A stretch of 64,000 bases of DNA from Notolepis coatsorum. Its lineage: Eukaryota > Chordata > Actinopteri > Aulopiformes > Paralepididae. The stretch covers positions 26,323,789 to 26,387,788 of the forward strand of contig OZ020585.1 of assembly GCA_963971535.1 (NCBI GenBank), written 5' to 3'. Positions 11,381 through 20,967 of this stretch are shown here, piece by piece. A program made the position numbers and the translations under genes. The notes under the pieces were generated by a model that did not search any database, was not told the DNA's origin, and worked only from the letters and a program-made list of their open reading frames with translations. Each line of letters begins with the position of its first letter. Within the stretch, counting starts at the first letter, position 1.

Positions 11381-11731
11381 GGGAATAGTATTACAGGGAC
11401 CTCTAGTCATTAGTAATAACTGGAATAGTATTACAGGGACCTCTAGTTATTAGTAATAACTGGAATAGTATTACAGAGACCTCTAGTCATTAGTAATAAC
11501 TGGAATAGTATTACAGGGACCTCTAGTCATTAGTAATAACTGGAATAGTATTACAGAGACCTCTAGGCATTAGTAATAACTGGAATAGTATTACAGAGAC
11601 CTCTAGTCATTAGTAATAACTGGAATAGTATTACAGAGACCTCTAGTCATTAGTAATAACTGGAATAGTATTACAGAGACCTCTAGTCATTAGTAATAAC
11701 TGGAATAGTATTACAGGGACCTCTAGTTACT
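11381..11731. repeat. 40-bp minisatellite, about 8.8 units
   Basis: Exact 40-bp period (TGGAATAGTATTACAGGGAC then CTCTAGTCATTAGTAATAAC) with single-base variants (GGGAC/GAGAC, GTCAT/GTTAT/GGCAT). Low divergence suggests recent expansion. Confidence 0.97.
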
Positions 11732-11845
11732 AGCTTGATTCCCATACAGAAGTGTAGAAGGCGCTTAGCGTTCCCAAACTCTGAGCGTTTCTTGGCCATG
11801 GATGTTGCCTTGGTGCAGCAGGAGAAGGGCAGCTTGGTGCAGCAG

Positions 11846-12585
11846 GAGAGGGGCAGGTAGAGCAGTCGTCTGGTAATCCGGAGGTTCCCGGTTTGATTCC
11901 CGCTCCTCCCGGGCAGCATGTCGAAGTGTCCTTGAGCAAGACACTTAACCCCTAATTGCTCCCGATGAGCAGGTTGGCACCTTGCATGGTTGCCTCTGCC
12001 GTCGGTGTCAGAGCTTCTATCCCCAGGCCATCAGGATGCTCAATGACAATAACACTATGTAACAAACCATCAAATACACTCACAGCACACACATCCACAC
12101 GTACACACTTTAAATAAAAAACTCACTGTAGCACCCACTTTACCCACTTTAGACACTTTAACACACTTTATATTTATTGGTAAAGAGATTTACACTACAA
12201 CTCATACCTCATTGCACCTTACCCTAAGTTGTACCTCATCCCATTTCTGCATTGTACTGTACTATATTGTATTGTAACTCAGTTACTAATTTTTTTCTAC
12301 TCTGTATTGTATATTGTATATATGTACCGGTATATTGAACACTTTTGGTTACACTTGTTTACGTACTTTTGACTTTCTATTTTATACTTTATCTATTTTT
12401 TTATCTAGCACGCTCTCAGAAGCAAAACAGGAAAAAGCATTTCATATAAAAGTATTCTGTATTTTTGTATGACAACTAATAAAGAAACTTGAACTGAACG
12501 AGTGAATGTGTAAGTGAATGGATAAAATGTCAGGAACAAATTGATAAAAGCGCTATCTAAATGCAGCCATTTACCATTTATGATA
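11846..12585 (+). mobile_element. SINE family 3, interrupted by a LINE 3' end
   Basis: The left part (11846-12008) has a tRNA-like head with B-box GGTTTGATTCC, then GTGTCCTTGAGCAAGACACT and GGTTGGCACCTTGCATGGTT. The right part (12497-12585) resumes with GAGTGAATGTGTAAGTGAAT, AAAGCGCTATCTAAATGCAG and CCATTTACCATTTA. The intact copy at 15603-15862 shows that these two pieces were contiguous. Confidence 0.8.
12009..12496 (+). mobile_element. Rex1-type LINE 3' end, inserted in SINE
   Basis: Begins with coding remains reading SFYPQAIRMLNDNN, typical of the extreme C-terminus of Rex1-like ORFs. An AT-rich 3' UTR follows and ends CTAATAAAGAAACTTGAACTG. It splits the SINE, so it is the younger of the two. 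Confidence 0.7.
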
Positions 12586-12823
12586 AAAGGTTGTGATATG
12601 GCTCCATCTTTGGGTTTCTCTCAAAGGGATCTATTTGCACGGCCCCAAGAGGGGCATTTGATCCAGGTTTGACCCGGCGAATATGTCTTGACCTTCCCTC
12701 TAGGTCCTCACATTCAGCTTGAAGCACCTTAACTTCATCTTGGCGAGTATTACCTATGTTGCCAAGGGCAACTAAGTCATCACTGCAGGCGGTAGCTGAG
12801 AACTCAAGCTTCCCAGGGCTCAA
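12578..12823 (-). pseudogene. L1-type ORF1-like fragment
   Basis: The minus-strand 81-codon frame contains QDEVKVLQAECEDLEGRSR followed by HIRRV, resembling the coiled-coil to RRM junction of L1 ORF1 proteins (usually ...ENRSRRNNIRI...). There is no RT nearby. The assignment rests on this short motif only. Confidence 0.5.
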
Positions 12824-12959
12824 TGGTAGAGCCCTGTGATTTCACTTGTGTCTGTAATGTAGCCACAGGTTCCTTTCTTCGAATAGGGTTGAGAGTTCTG
12901 GTGTAAACCAAGGTAATGGACTATCTATTATATTAGATCACATAGTATTGTGTGATTTT

Positions 12960-13055
12960 GTGTGAAGGGCGGACTAGCAAAGTAAGATTTTCATTGTACG
13001 GCAAACTGTCGGTTTAACTGTGCACATTACAATAAACAATCTTGAATTTTGAATC
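12960..13055 (+). mobile_element. LINE 3' terminus
   Basis: GTAAGATTTTCATTGTACGG, then TTACAATAAACAATCTTGAA, is the kind of 3' end carried by Rex-type LINEs; no coding remains. Confidence 0.45.
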
Positions 13056-13105
13056 TCTTACTCTAAGCTTTTTTCCATGGAGGGTGTTTGTCTACAATAG
13101 CAAAA

Positions 13106-13757
13106 AACAAAGCGGGGCTCGCAACTCATTAGTAGTTCCAAGGTGTTTAATTGACAAAAAGGCAGATGCAACGTTTCGACCCTTCTGGTCTTATTCAAGC
13201 ATGAAGACAACACAACACTGACATCTTTTTATACAGGAAGTGAACTAAATTGAATATCAGCCCCACCTGGTGATCAGGGGCGGTCCCAAGATTTGCATGA
13301 TACATTCTATACATGATTAAGTAACAATTTATTTTCATTTGACATTTTTTAGAAGATTAGAGAAATAGCTATGTTAAACACAACATTTAAGACATAATTT
13401 ACAGATAGGCAGCAGTGTTAGTCACTGAAAACAAAAATGAAAAAAACACAAACAAAAAACAAAAACAAAGTCCATTGACTGTCTCCCTCTATAAGTTAAA
13501 TTTACAAATAAGGTCTAATGTCAAAGTCCTCATTGAGTCCTGTTGGTGCCATCGTTTTAAGATAATGGATCCACCATACTTCTCTCCTCAGTAGGAGATT
13601 ATCTATATCTCCCCCTCGTCTTGGAAGATGCACTCTCTCTATTCCAAGGTATCTAAGATACCTTGGAATAGAGAGTGCTTTGTTTTATGTATTACTGTTT
13701 TTACAGTTTGGCTCAGCACCAACAAACGGAGGATGTGCGTTATTTATTTTTTCTGAA
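13106..13757 (-). mobile_element. Penelope-like element, 5'-truncated, with 17-bp target duplication
   Basis: Flanked by TGTCTACAATAGCAAAA at 13089-13105 and 13758-13774. The minus strand (about 13640-13500) encodes RRGGDIDNLLLRREVWWIHY, the end of the GIY-YIG endonuclease domain of Penelope-like elements, followed by a 3' UTR with GGGTCGAAACGTTGCATCTG near 13160. At 13629-13677 a 23-bp segment is inverted around TAA, so the 5' end folds back. The remaining 80 bp to the right flank reads in the opposite sense. Confidence 0.85.
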
Positions 13758-13900
13758 TGTCTACAATAGCAAAACATCTTTCTATGAAGAAATCTAAAGC
13801 TATTTCCACATCAGGGAATTCTGAAGTATAACGAATGTCACTAAGCAAGAAAGGCTCTTTTTATTAACACATTTAAAGTGTATATTATTGGTAGGCTAGA

Positions 13901-14446
13901 CAGGGGTTCCCAAAGTTTTCAGGCCGCAACGCCCAAAATTACAGTGTCAGAGAGCCGCGACCCCCACTATTATAGGAGGTATATAAAACAAATATTAAAA
14001 AAAAGTATTATTATTATTATTATTAAAAAAAAATTTATAAATGGAAATGTATGGTTGAAACATGCAAACGTTCAAACGCACACACACTAATATGCATTGG
14101 ATGCTTTTAACCAGGGCCAGACTGGGGAAATCATTCAGGCCAGGAATATAGTGTGAAATATAGCCACTTTTTAAGCAGGGGGTCCCCCACCAGGAAATGT
14201 TGTGTTACAAAGACTTCATTTCCTGCATTCTGGTGCAGGAATTGTTTTATTTGTACCCTTTAAATGCCAGTGTCTGTGATGGCATGACTGCATTAAAAAA
14301 AAACATTTTAAATAAAGAAATTCTTTTTTTTGGATTTTTTTTATTTTATTTTATTTTTTGTCATCTGGCGACCCCCCCCCCCCCACCCCCCCCCCCCCCC
14401 CCCCCCCCCCCACGGCAGCTCGCGACCCCCACTTTGGGAACCACTG
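13901..14446. mobile_element. hAT-like element (CAGGGGTTCCCAAA ends)
   Basis: Left end CAGGGGTTCCCAAAGTTTTC, right end ...CCACTTTGGGAACCACTG, inverted. The flanks share GGCTAGA (13894-13900 and 14447-14453), consistent with an 8-bp duplication disturbed by one base. The interior is non-coding with a (TTA)n and a C tract of about 50 bases (14372-14411). Confidence 0.75.
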
Positions 14447-14459
14447 GGCTAGACTAATA

Positions 14460-15262
14460 GACACCCACTGGTACTTTGACAGTCAGCTCTACTTGTGTGA
14501 ACCAGGAGGCTGGTCCATCTGTAGCCAGTTTGGCTTCAGTTTGCCACCAGGTGGCAGCTGTTGCAGTGGGCCTCTCCAGAGCCTGAGCTGGAACCTGGAG
14601 GCGAAACACAGGACTGTCCCTGTCGCGTGGGGCTTGTCAGCAGACCGCGGCCCTTTGGACACACACTCCCGTTGCCAAATTAAAAAGAGAGAAACGGCCC
14701 AAATGAATGGCAATGGAGATTGCCGTGTCAGCTCTCTGAACCACAGGGTGAGTGATTTGTCCAAACAGATGCGCTGTGCGTACGGGCATTGGTCTAGTTT
14801 TTCATTAGCAAGCAGATGAATCAAACTCTCAATATGTCCACTGGGCTTTTACATTTTTAGATTTTTGGAATATCATTCAGACAGCCAGTCAGGCGAAGCA
14901 CCTCGAGTGCCGCGCCCCCACGCTGTCAGCTTTTTAATGCGAATGCGACCGCAACCGGCGCTTGTATCTTCTCTCTCGCGCGACAATGGACGCTCTCCGC
15001 CTCTCCGTCAAGAGGCATCTTGCCGGAGTGAAAGGGCACAAAGGGGAGAGGGGTGATTGCATTTCATTACACTCTGCCGCCGCCGCCGGGTCTCATCTCT
15101 TCCGCGACATCCGAGAGGATGTGTTCTCGTTGCCGGAACGAGCCCTTGTCCCTCGTCGGAGTCCCTGCTAGTCCCTGTTACAATATGACGTTGATGTGGG
15201 AGGCATGGCTCTATTTGTGGATCATCTGTAGGCTATCATGTTAGAAGGCAGTAATAATTACC
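14460..15262. other. Unique-looking sequence, no gene recognised
   Basis: GC-richer than its surroundings and with ORFs of 111-153 codons in opposing strands, but none has a recognisable motif, and the repeat ORF at 14358 starts in the C tract. A conserved element or exon cannot be excluded without alignment. Confidence 0.35.
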
Positions 15263-15269
15263 CTGCATC

Positions 15270-15270
<1 letters not shown>

Positions 15271-15361
<91 letters not shown>

Positions 15362-15369
15362 CTCTCTCT
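15271..15369. repeat. (CT)n microsatellite
   Basis: About 100 bp of CT repeat with one CG interruption near 15359. Confidence 0.97.
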
Positions 15370-15573
15370 CAATATTTGACAGACGAGCGGGTCGTTCAAA
15401 CTCAGAAACGGAGACGGACCATTTCACATCACATCACATGAGATACTGAGCCGAATATCAAGGTAGACCGGTCGCCTGGTAATTTGAAGGTTCCTGGTTC
15501 GATCCCGGCAGCCTGGTCTTTGAGCAAGACACTGAACACCTCCAGTAATCGCTCGCTGTGCGCTTGTGGGATC

Positions 15574-16005
15574 TAGGCCTGTCCCGACTAAGGATTTGTA
15601 TAGCGGGCGACATGGTAGGTAGAGCAGTCGTCTGGCAATCCGGAGGTTCCCGGCTCGATTCCCGCTCCTCCCGGGCAGCGTGTCGATGTGTCCTTGAGCA
15701 AGACACTTAACCCCGATGAGCAGGTTGGCACCTTGCATGGTTGCCTCCGCCGTCGGTGTGTGAATGTGTGAGTGAATGGGTAATATGTGAGTAACAAATT
15801 GTAAAGCGCTTTGGATAAAATCGCTATATAAAAAAGCAGCCATTTACCATTTACCATTTAGTCGACTTTGATTGGCCAAAGTTTGGCAGTCGACTACCCC
15901 CCGGCCTCTTTGCTTTTGGAAAGAATGATACAAAAAGAGTTGGCAGTTGACTACGGCTCCTTTGGATGGATTAGTGGACTGTTGGACTAGTCGAGGTCAG
16001 CCCTA
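15574..16005. mobile_element. hAT-like MITE inside the SINE
   Basis: Inverted ends TAGGCCTGTCCCGACTA and TAGGGCTGACCTCGACTA, flanked by GTGGGATC (15566-15573) and ATGGGATC (16006-16013), an 8-bp duplication with one change. It is itself interrupted by the SINE at 15603-15862. Confidence 0.85.
15603..15862 (+). mobile_element. SINE family 3, near-intact copy
   Basis: tRNA-like head (GGTAGAGCAGTCGTCTGG A-box region, GGCTCGATTCC B-box), central block GTGTCCTTGAGCAAGACACT, GGTTGGCACCTTGCATGGTT, and 3' end AAAGCGCTTTGGATAAAATC with CCATTTACCATTTACCATTT. This copy is the best local reference for 11846-12585 and 58180-58437. Confidence 0.85.
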
Positions 16006-16311
16006 ATGGGATCACACTGCTCCTGTTGAGGATGGGTCAAATACAGAGGAATCATTTCCCCTCCAGGACAATAAAGTACTATCATTATTGTTATTATGAA
16101 TATTATTATCGTACGGCCGAGGAAGAGGGTGTATGTGATTCAAACCATGCCTTTGAGGCAATACAATTTATTTTTTATTAGCCGTTTGGATGCTGTCAAT
16201 AATACAGAATTGGTCAACACTATTCGTTCTTATAATAGAAAAATCATCGATCAAATTACTGGATCGGCTTAAACACATTCAATAGTAATTCCCCCCACAT
16301 GCACCCACACA

Positions 16312-16327
16312 CGCACGCATGCACGCA

Positions 16328-16405
<78 letters not shown>

Positions 16406-16594
16406 CTCTCACTTACACGCACACACACACACACACACGACATTCCATCAATCCTGCCGCCGCTGTCGCAGGCCGCCCGTGCCAAGCTGAATAGGTCCGG
16501 GGCCTTCATTAATTTGCCATTAATTAAACCACCCCGCAAGCCACACACTCTGCCAGCGGATGATGGCTTCTACTTGGGGAGCGTAAATCACAAG

Positions 16595-16656
<62 letters not shown>

Positions 16657-16681
16657 GGGGTGTGGGGGGGGGGGGGGGGGG
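16312..16681. repeat. AC/GCAC and TG microsatellites with a G tract
   Basis: (GCAC)n then (AC)n at 16312-16438, and (TG)n at 16597-16654 running into about 20 consecutive G at 16662-16681. The 160 bp between them look unique. Confidence 0.95.
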
Positions 16682-16689
16682 CGCGGCGT

Positions 16690-17005
16690 AATGCAAATGA
16701 TGGCAGGCGAGGCACGCTCATCCCCAGAGTGCTCTTTGATTGGATAGTTGTTCTGCGCCGCTTTGTTACTGTGATTTAGACGCGGCGTCGTGTCTGCTGC
16801 CGCAGAGCAACACTGAGGGGCTTCTACACGTCCTGCGTGTGTCTTCCTGTGTGTGTCTTCCTGTGTGTGTCTTCCTGCGTGTGTCTTCCTGTGTCACACG
16901 CACGCCACCGTGTTGCTTTGCCCTCAAACACTCTGCTTCTTGTGGATATTTGATCAAGATGTTATCAGATGGTCTATTCGGTTATTAGAGTTCCACAGTT
17001 GTGAG
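16690..17005. other. No recognisable gene; short TG-rich tandem
   Basis: A 16-bp tandem (CTTCCTGTGTGTGTCT-like) repeats about four times at 16840-16892. Nothing else is identifiable. Confidence 0.5.
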
Positions 17006-17009
17006 GACT

Positions 17010-17220
17010 AACTAAACAGAACAGAATAGAATAGAAGTACTTCATTAATCCCGAGGGAGATTCAGCACCACACATCGCTCACCATAAACATTTAGGTAGT
17101 CAAAAATAAGAATATACACAGTCAAAGATATACATTCTAAAATGTGTATATACATTCTAAAATATATAGTCCAAAAATATACAGTAAGATGTACAGTAAA
17201 ATATAATATGTACAGGAAGA
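17010..17220 (-). mobile_element. LINE 3' UTR-like fragment
   Basis: TACTTCATTAATCCCGAGGG on the plus strand is the reverse complement of a common fish LINE 3' UTR end; ATACA-rich degenerate repeats follow. No coding. Confidence 0.4.
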
Positions 17221-17302
17221 TATTCTGTCAGGCGCCTCCTGGTGGCACATAACAGAACAGCACATCATCGAGAAATTCCTTTCAAATCAACCGCGTCGGT
17301 AG

Positions 17303-17560
17303 GGGCGGCTAAGTGGCGCAGTGGGCAAGGCGCTCGCCACTAAGCGACCTTGGGTTCTATGAAAGGCGCTATATAAATTTGATCTATTATTATTATTATT
17401 AATGCAGGAGATGCTGGGTTCGAGCCCAGCTCTCGGCATTGCTACCAGCTTGGCTGGTCGTTCATACTAACGCAATTTGCAGTGTTAGGGGTGGGAAGCT
17501 GGTGGGTGGGGATCGGACGTTGTGGACAGTGACTCCTACAGGTCGGTTGGTGCGCCCACG
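17303..17560 (+). mobile_element. SINE family 1 copy with internal insertion
   Basis: GGGCGGCTAAGTGGCGCAGT head, B-box GGGTTCGAGCCC, then CAGTGTTAGGGGTGGGAAGC and GTCGGTTGGTGCGCCC. Between the A- and B-boxes lies about 50 extra bases (GGCGCTATATAAATTTGATC plus ATT repeat) that look like another retroposon tail. Confidence 0.75.
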
Positions 17561-19433
17561 GGACAATGCATTGGTAACTTGTTTCAAATGACAATACGGA
17601 TTGGAATACGGGCACGCACGTAATGTAAATTTGTCCAGAGCCTTCTTGATCGTAATATCTACTCAACTGCGTTGTGTTCTTATGGCTCTAAGTCTTTTTA
17701 CCAAAAACTGTGTAGCACGGCGGAGGAAAGGAATCAATGAGAGTGTTTCTATTTCTCAGATCTGGTTTATTCAAAGTCCAAAAAGTATACAAAAATGTTC
17801 TGGTTCAATCAATGAAAGCGCAATGATATTAGTGGAACAAGCACTATGCCGGAAGTCCCCAATATCAGTCTAATAAAAGTAGTTAAGCGTAACAATCTTC
17901 AATGTAGCTTCGGTTGTTGATTCTTGTTGTCAGGGGAGACAACGGCTTCTGTTCTCGTGGCAAAACGTCTCAAGCGGGTCCTTCTCCGTTCGGCTGTGCA
18001 TAAAAGATTTCAGGAGGTTCTCTCTCGTCTGCCCCGGTGCAGACTCTTTTAACGGCTAAGTCCCGCCCCGGGCGAACGTCAAACTGACGTTCGTCAGGGG
18101 GCGGATATCTAAGTCCTGATTGGCTAAAGCTCACATCGGCCATTTTGGATATGGGTCGTCTGCCATTTTGGGGCAGGTCATTTCTATTTTTGGGGACTAA
18201 TTACCGTTTCTGGAGTTTAGCATTTAAATGTATACAGTATCTGATTTTACTATCTTAAGAATTAGAATTAGTTATTACTTGGTTCAGACAGTTAATTCAA
18301 GTCTTTTCCCGAATTATGTGGCCTTCTAAATACCTAATTAAACCTATTGTTGGTTTTAAGACAAACTGTTTTACTGTATGTATTCTAGGTTAAATATCTT
18401 TGAAGTTAGTTTGATGCTTCTAAATAAATTACACTTGGTTACCAAAGTATAATCCCTGGTGGTTTTAGTATTGGCTAAACATTTAAAACTAGAAGCATAG
18501 TTTTTAGGCCAATTCAGAATCCATCTCCCCCCCCCCCCCTCTTGACAAGAGGAGATGAGGAAGAGGATTCTTCCTGCCCCTCCTAGAGAGCAGCTGTATC
18601 TATAGAATGTCCTGTTTTAGTATCAGTTTGAGTGCCTGAGGGGGCCGTTCTTATTGTTCTACTCTTGCTTAGTAAACAGACCCCCCTATAGAAATTCTAA
18701 TCTTAGCCATCGAGTGGCTTAGTTGTATTGTTTTACTACCCACAAGTGTGGGGGAAGAGACTGTATGCTTAATTAAGCACTTAGCCCTGTCTCAACCTGT
18801 CATTTTGACAGAGTAGACCAGTCAGTATGTCTCCAGATTTGCCTGACCTTTTTGGTCCCACTATATTATTAGTTTTGCTTATTTTATAGAAATGTAATTG
18901 GTGTCTTATCTTTTAGCTTTGCCAATTATAATTACTTCTAGAAGAAATGTATCTTAATAAACTCTTTGGAGGAAAAGCAGAGCACTTATGTATATCTAAC
19001 AGAGGGAATATATTTAGGGTGTAATGCACTGGATTCTTACATTTATCAGTTATCTCCCAGTAGCGGTCGACATTGGGAACCTTAATTCATAACTCATAAC
19101 AATATTTCATAACTCATAACAGTTTGAGACTGAGAATATACCACACACGCAATGATATTTTGCAGCAGGTTGACAGTGATATGCGAGTGCTCCCGACTGC
19201 GTGTGTGTGTTTTCACGGTCGGGAGTGTGTGTGTAAATGCTCCGTGTCCCTCTCTCTCCCTCTCCCTTTCTATCTCTCTCTCCCTCTCTCTCTCTCGCTC
19301 ACATCGTTCTCTGCTCTCTCTGTTGGCACCCACGCCACGTCAACCCGTTTGAGGAAGTGTCAGTATTTCCACTTGCTCTGTTGTTGAGTGCGCTACAACC
19401 ATAGAGGGGGCATTAATTATGCAGATGAGAATT
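17561..19433. mobile_element. Fragment of the AGGGGAACTAT family interior, split by about 1.5 kb
   Basis: GACAATGCATTGGTAACTTG at 17563 and the block 19145-19433 (GATATTTTGCA.CAGGTTGAC, GTGTGTAAATGCTCCG, TTGAGGAAGTGTCAGT, GGCATTAATTATGCAGATGA) are close together in the 31758-32679 element but about 1.5 kb apart here. The outer ends of this copy are missing. Confidence 0.6.
17621..19140. other. About 1.5-kb unclassified insertion
   Basis: Sequence separating two halves of a repeat. The flanks show ACGTAATG and ACGCAATG, a possible 8-bp duplication with one change, but no inverted or direct terminal repeats were found. A GC-rich stretch (about 18040-18110) and a possible AATAAA near 18957 are present. 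No ORF with recognisable motif. A solo LTR is possible but unsupported. Confidence 0.4.
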
Positions 19434-19633
19434 NNNNNNNNNNNNNNNNNNNNNNNNNNNNNNNNNNNNNNNNNNNNNNNNNNNNNNNNNNNNNNNNNNN
19501 NNNNNNNNNNNNNNNNNNNNNNNNNNNNNNNNNNNNNNNNNNNNNNNNNNNNNNNNNNNNNNNNNNNNNNNNNNNNNNNNNNNNNNNNNNNNNNNNNNNN
19601 NNNNNNNNNNNNNNNNNNNNNNNNNNNNNNNNN
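19434..19633. other. Assembly gap (200 N)
   Basis: Run of exactly 200 N; its true size is unknown. Confidence 1.
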
Positions 19634-19878
19634 TTTCACAAATAAGAATAACATAATAATAAATAGTTATAAAGTGCAAAACAGGACAGAACAGTGAGAC
19701 AACGATAAGACAATAAAGTACAGTGGTTGGGGACATACAGTGCAGCACAAAGTTCAAGTCCAAAAGTCCAGCCCTAGCAGCTCGCCATAGAGGGGGGAGG
19801 GGTGGAGCAGGGGGACACCTGACTCGTTTACCAGGCGAGCTGCTGAGGGGAAGAAACTGAGTCTATTGCGGGACCTAA

Positions 19879-20967
19879 AGGCCTCTGCATGCTACAGCAA
19901 ATTCAAAGCAACTTCGACACAACATCGACAAAGCAACGGTGTTGCAGACACTCTACCTCTTATGCTTCTGCAAAATCAACGCGCAGCCTATGTAACATTG
20001 TACCCCGTATGTAGCTAGGTTCCCTAGATAGATGACGCTTCCCTTCTCAACCAACCCATTGATAAAAGCAGAAAAATAAGTATAATTTTTACTTCCGGGC
20101 GGGGGGTTTCAAAATAAAAGAGCGAGTCTAAAAGCACCGTAAATACGTTTATTTTTTACAATATCTAACGTTACACGAACCTAAACTAATCTAAAGTTAG
20201 TTTAGGTTCGTGTTAACTTTGGATAATGTACAAAATAAACGTATTTCCGGTGATTTTAGACGTCGCTCTTTTATTTTGAAAACCCCCGACCGGAAGTGTT
20301 ATAGTGTCTGTTGCTAGCAGCTTGACTTTCTGTGCTTTTCGAGCTAACGTTACCGTAACATCATTAGTTTCCAATGGAGAGGACCTCGGCTCACATGCAG
20401 CTCAAACTACCTATTGGAATAAATTACTTGATTGATGTTTAACTTGTCCCCGTGTGTGTCCAGTCATTTCGACTAGCAAACGTTGTATTTAACGTTACCT
20501 CAGGACGGATACCATTGTATTTACTTGGTTAGCTAATGTAGCTAATGTGGATAGCATTTTGAATAGACCCAATGCTAGCTGGCTGGCTACATCTTTATTT
20601 ACTAAATTATGGAGGCTTTTTAATCGTCAAGGTAAGAGGATTTGTCATGATCAACTGAAGGCGTATGCTATGGAACAATATGTGCTTGGGTTTTCAGAAA
20701 AAGGCGAGCTATGTGACGCTGATTATTTAGCGTCAACGCTGGCTTCAACAATGGAGGATATTATTCTATGACAGCCCCGCCCCCATTCGCTAACCAACCA
20801 ATCACTGCTACGCAATATCAACGCAACGGTTGTTCAGATTAGATTCTGGGGACATGTACGCAACGTCCAAGCAACACAGTCTACAAGACCCTCTAAAACA
20901 ACCGCGCTGAAATCGCGCCGATGTTGTGTTGCAGTTGCTTTGAAGTTGCTGTAGCATGTAGAGGCCT
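19879..20967. mobile_element. PIF/Harbinger-like non-autonomous element
   Basis: Inverted ends AGGCCTCTGCATGCTACAGC and AGGCCTCTACATGCTACAGC, extending with lower identity for about 60 bp, flanked by TAA on both sides (19876-19878 and 20968-20970). A 3-bp TWA duplication is typical of PIF/Harbinger. It interrupts the Rex1 LINE. The internal 74-codon ORF (20547-20771) has no recognised motif. Confidence 0.85.
20092..20298. repeat. 207-bp imperfect palindrome inside the Harbinger-like element
   Basis: Left arm ACTTCCGGGCGGGGG...TTTCAAAATAAAAGAGCGA and right arm its near reverse complement; the centre is around TAATCTAAAG at 20192-20201. Arms are about 100 bp each with scattered mismatches. Confidence 0.9.

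Larger units (their letters stand above)
15455..16100 (+). mobile_element. Outer SINE of a three-level nest
   Basis: The left piece 15455-15573 has a tRNA-like head (GGTTCGATCCCGGCAG B-box) and CTTTGAGCAAGACACTGAAC. The right piece from 16014 reads ACTGCTCCTGTTGAGGATGG, GTCAAATACAGAGGAATCAT and ends near GGACAATAAAGTACTATC plus an ATT-rich tail. The join at GTGGGATC is where a hAT element landed. Confidence 0.75.

Noticed and set aside
11381-11731. CRISPR-like array
   Set aside because: The 40-bp units are contiguous with no spacers, and the DNA is vertebrate; it is a minisatellite.
14358-14819. 153-codon ORF
   Set aside because: It begins in the C tract of a hAT element and runs into unrelated sequence on the far side of the element boundary.
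17621-19140. Solo LTR
   Set aside because: A TG...CA reading is possible at the edges, but no matching 4-6-bp flanking duplication supports it; kept as unclassified.
19434-19633. ORFs spanning the N run
   Set aside because: Translation through unknown bases is meaningless.
20547-20771. 74-codon ORF in the Harbinger-like element as a transposase or Myb-like gene
   Set aside because: No DDE or helix-turn-helix motif could be recognised, and the element has non-autonomous structure.
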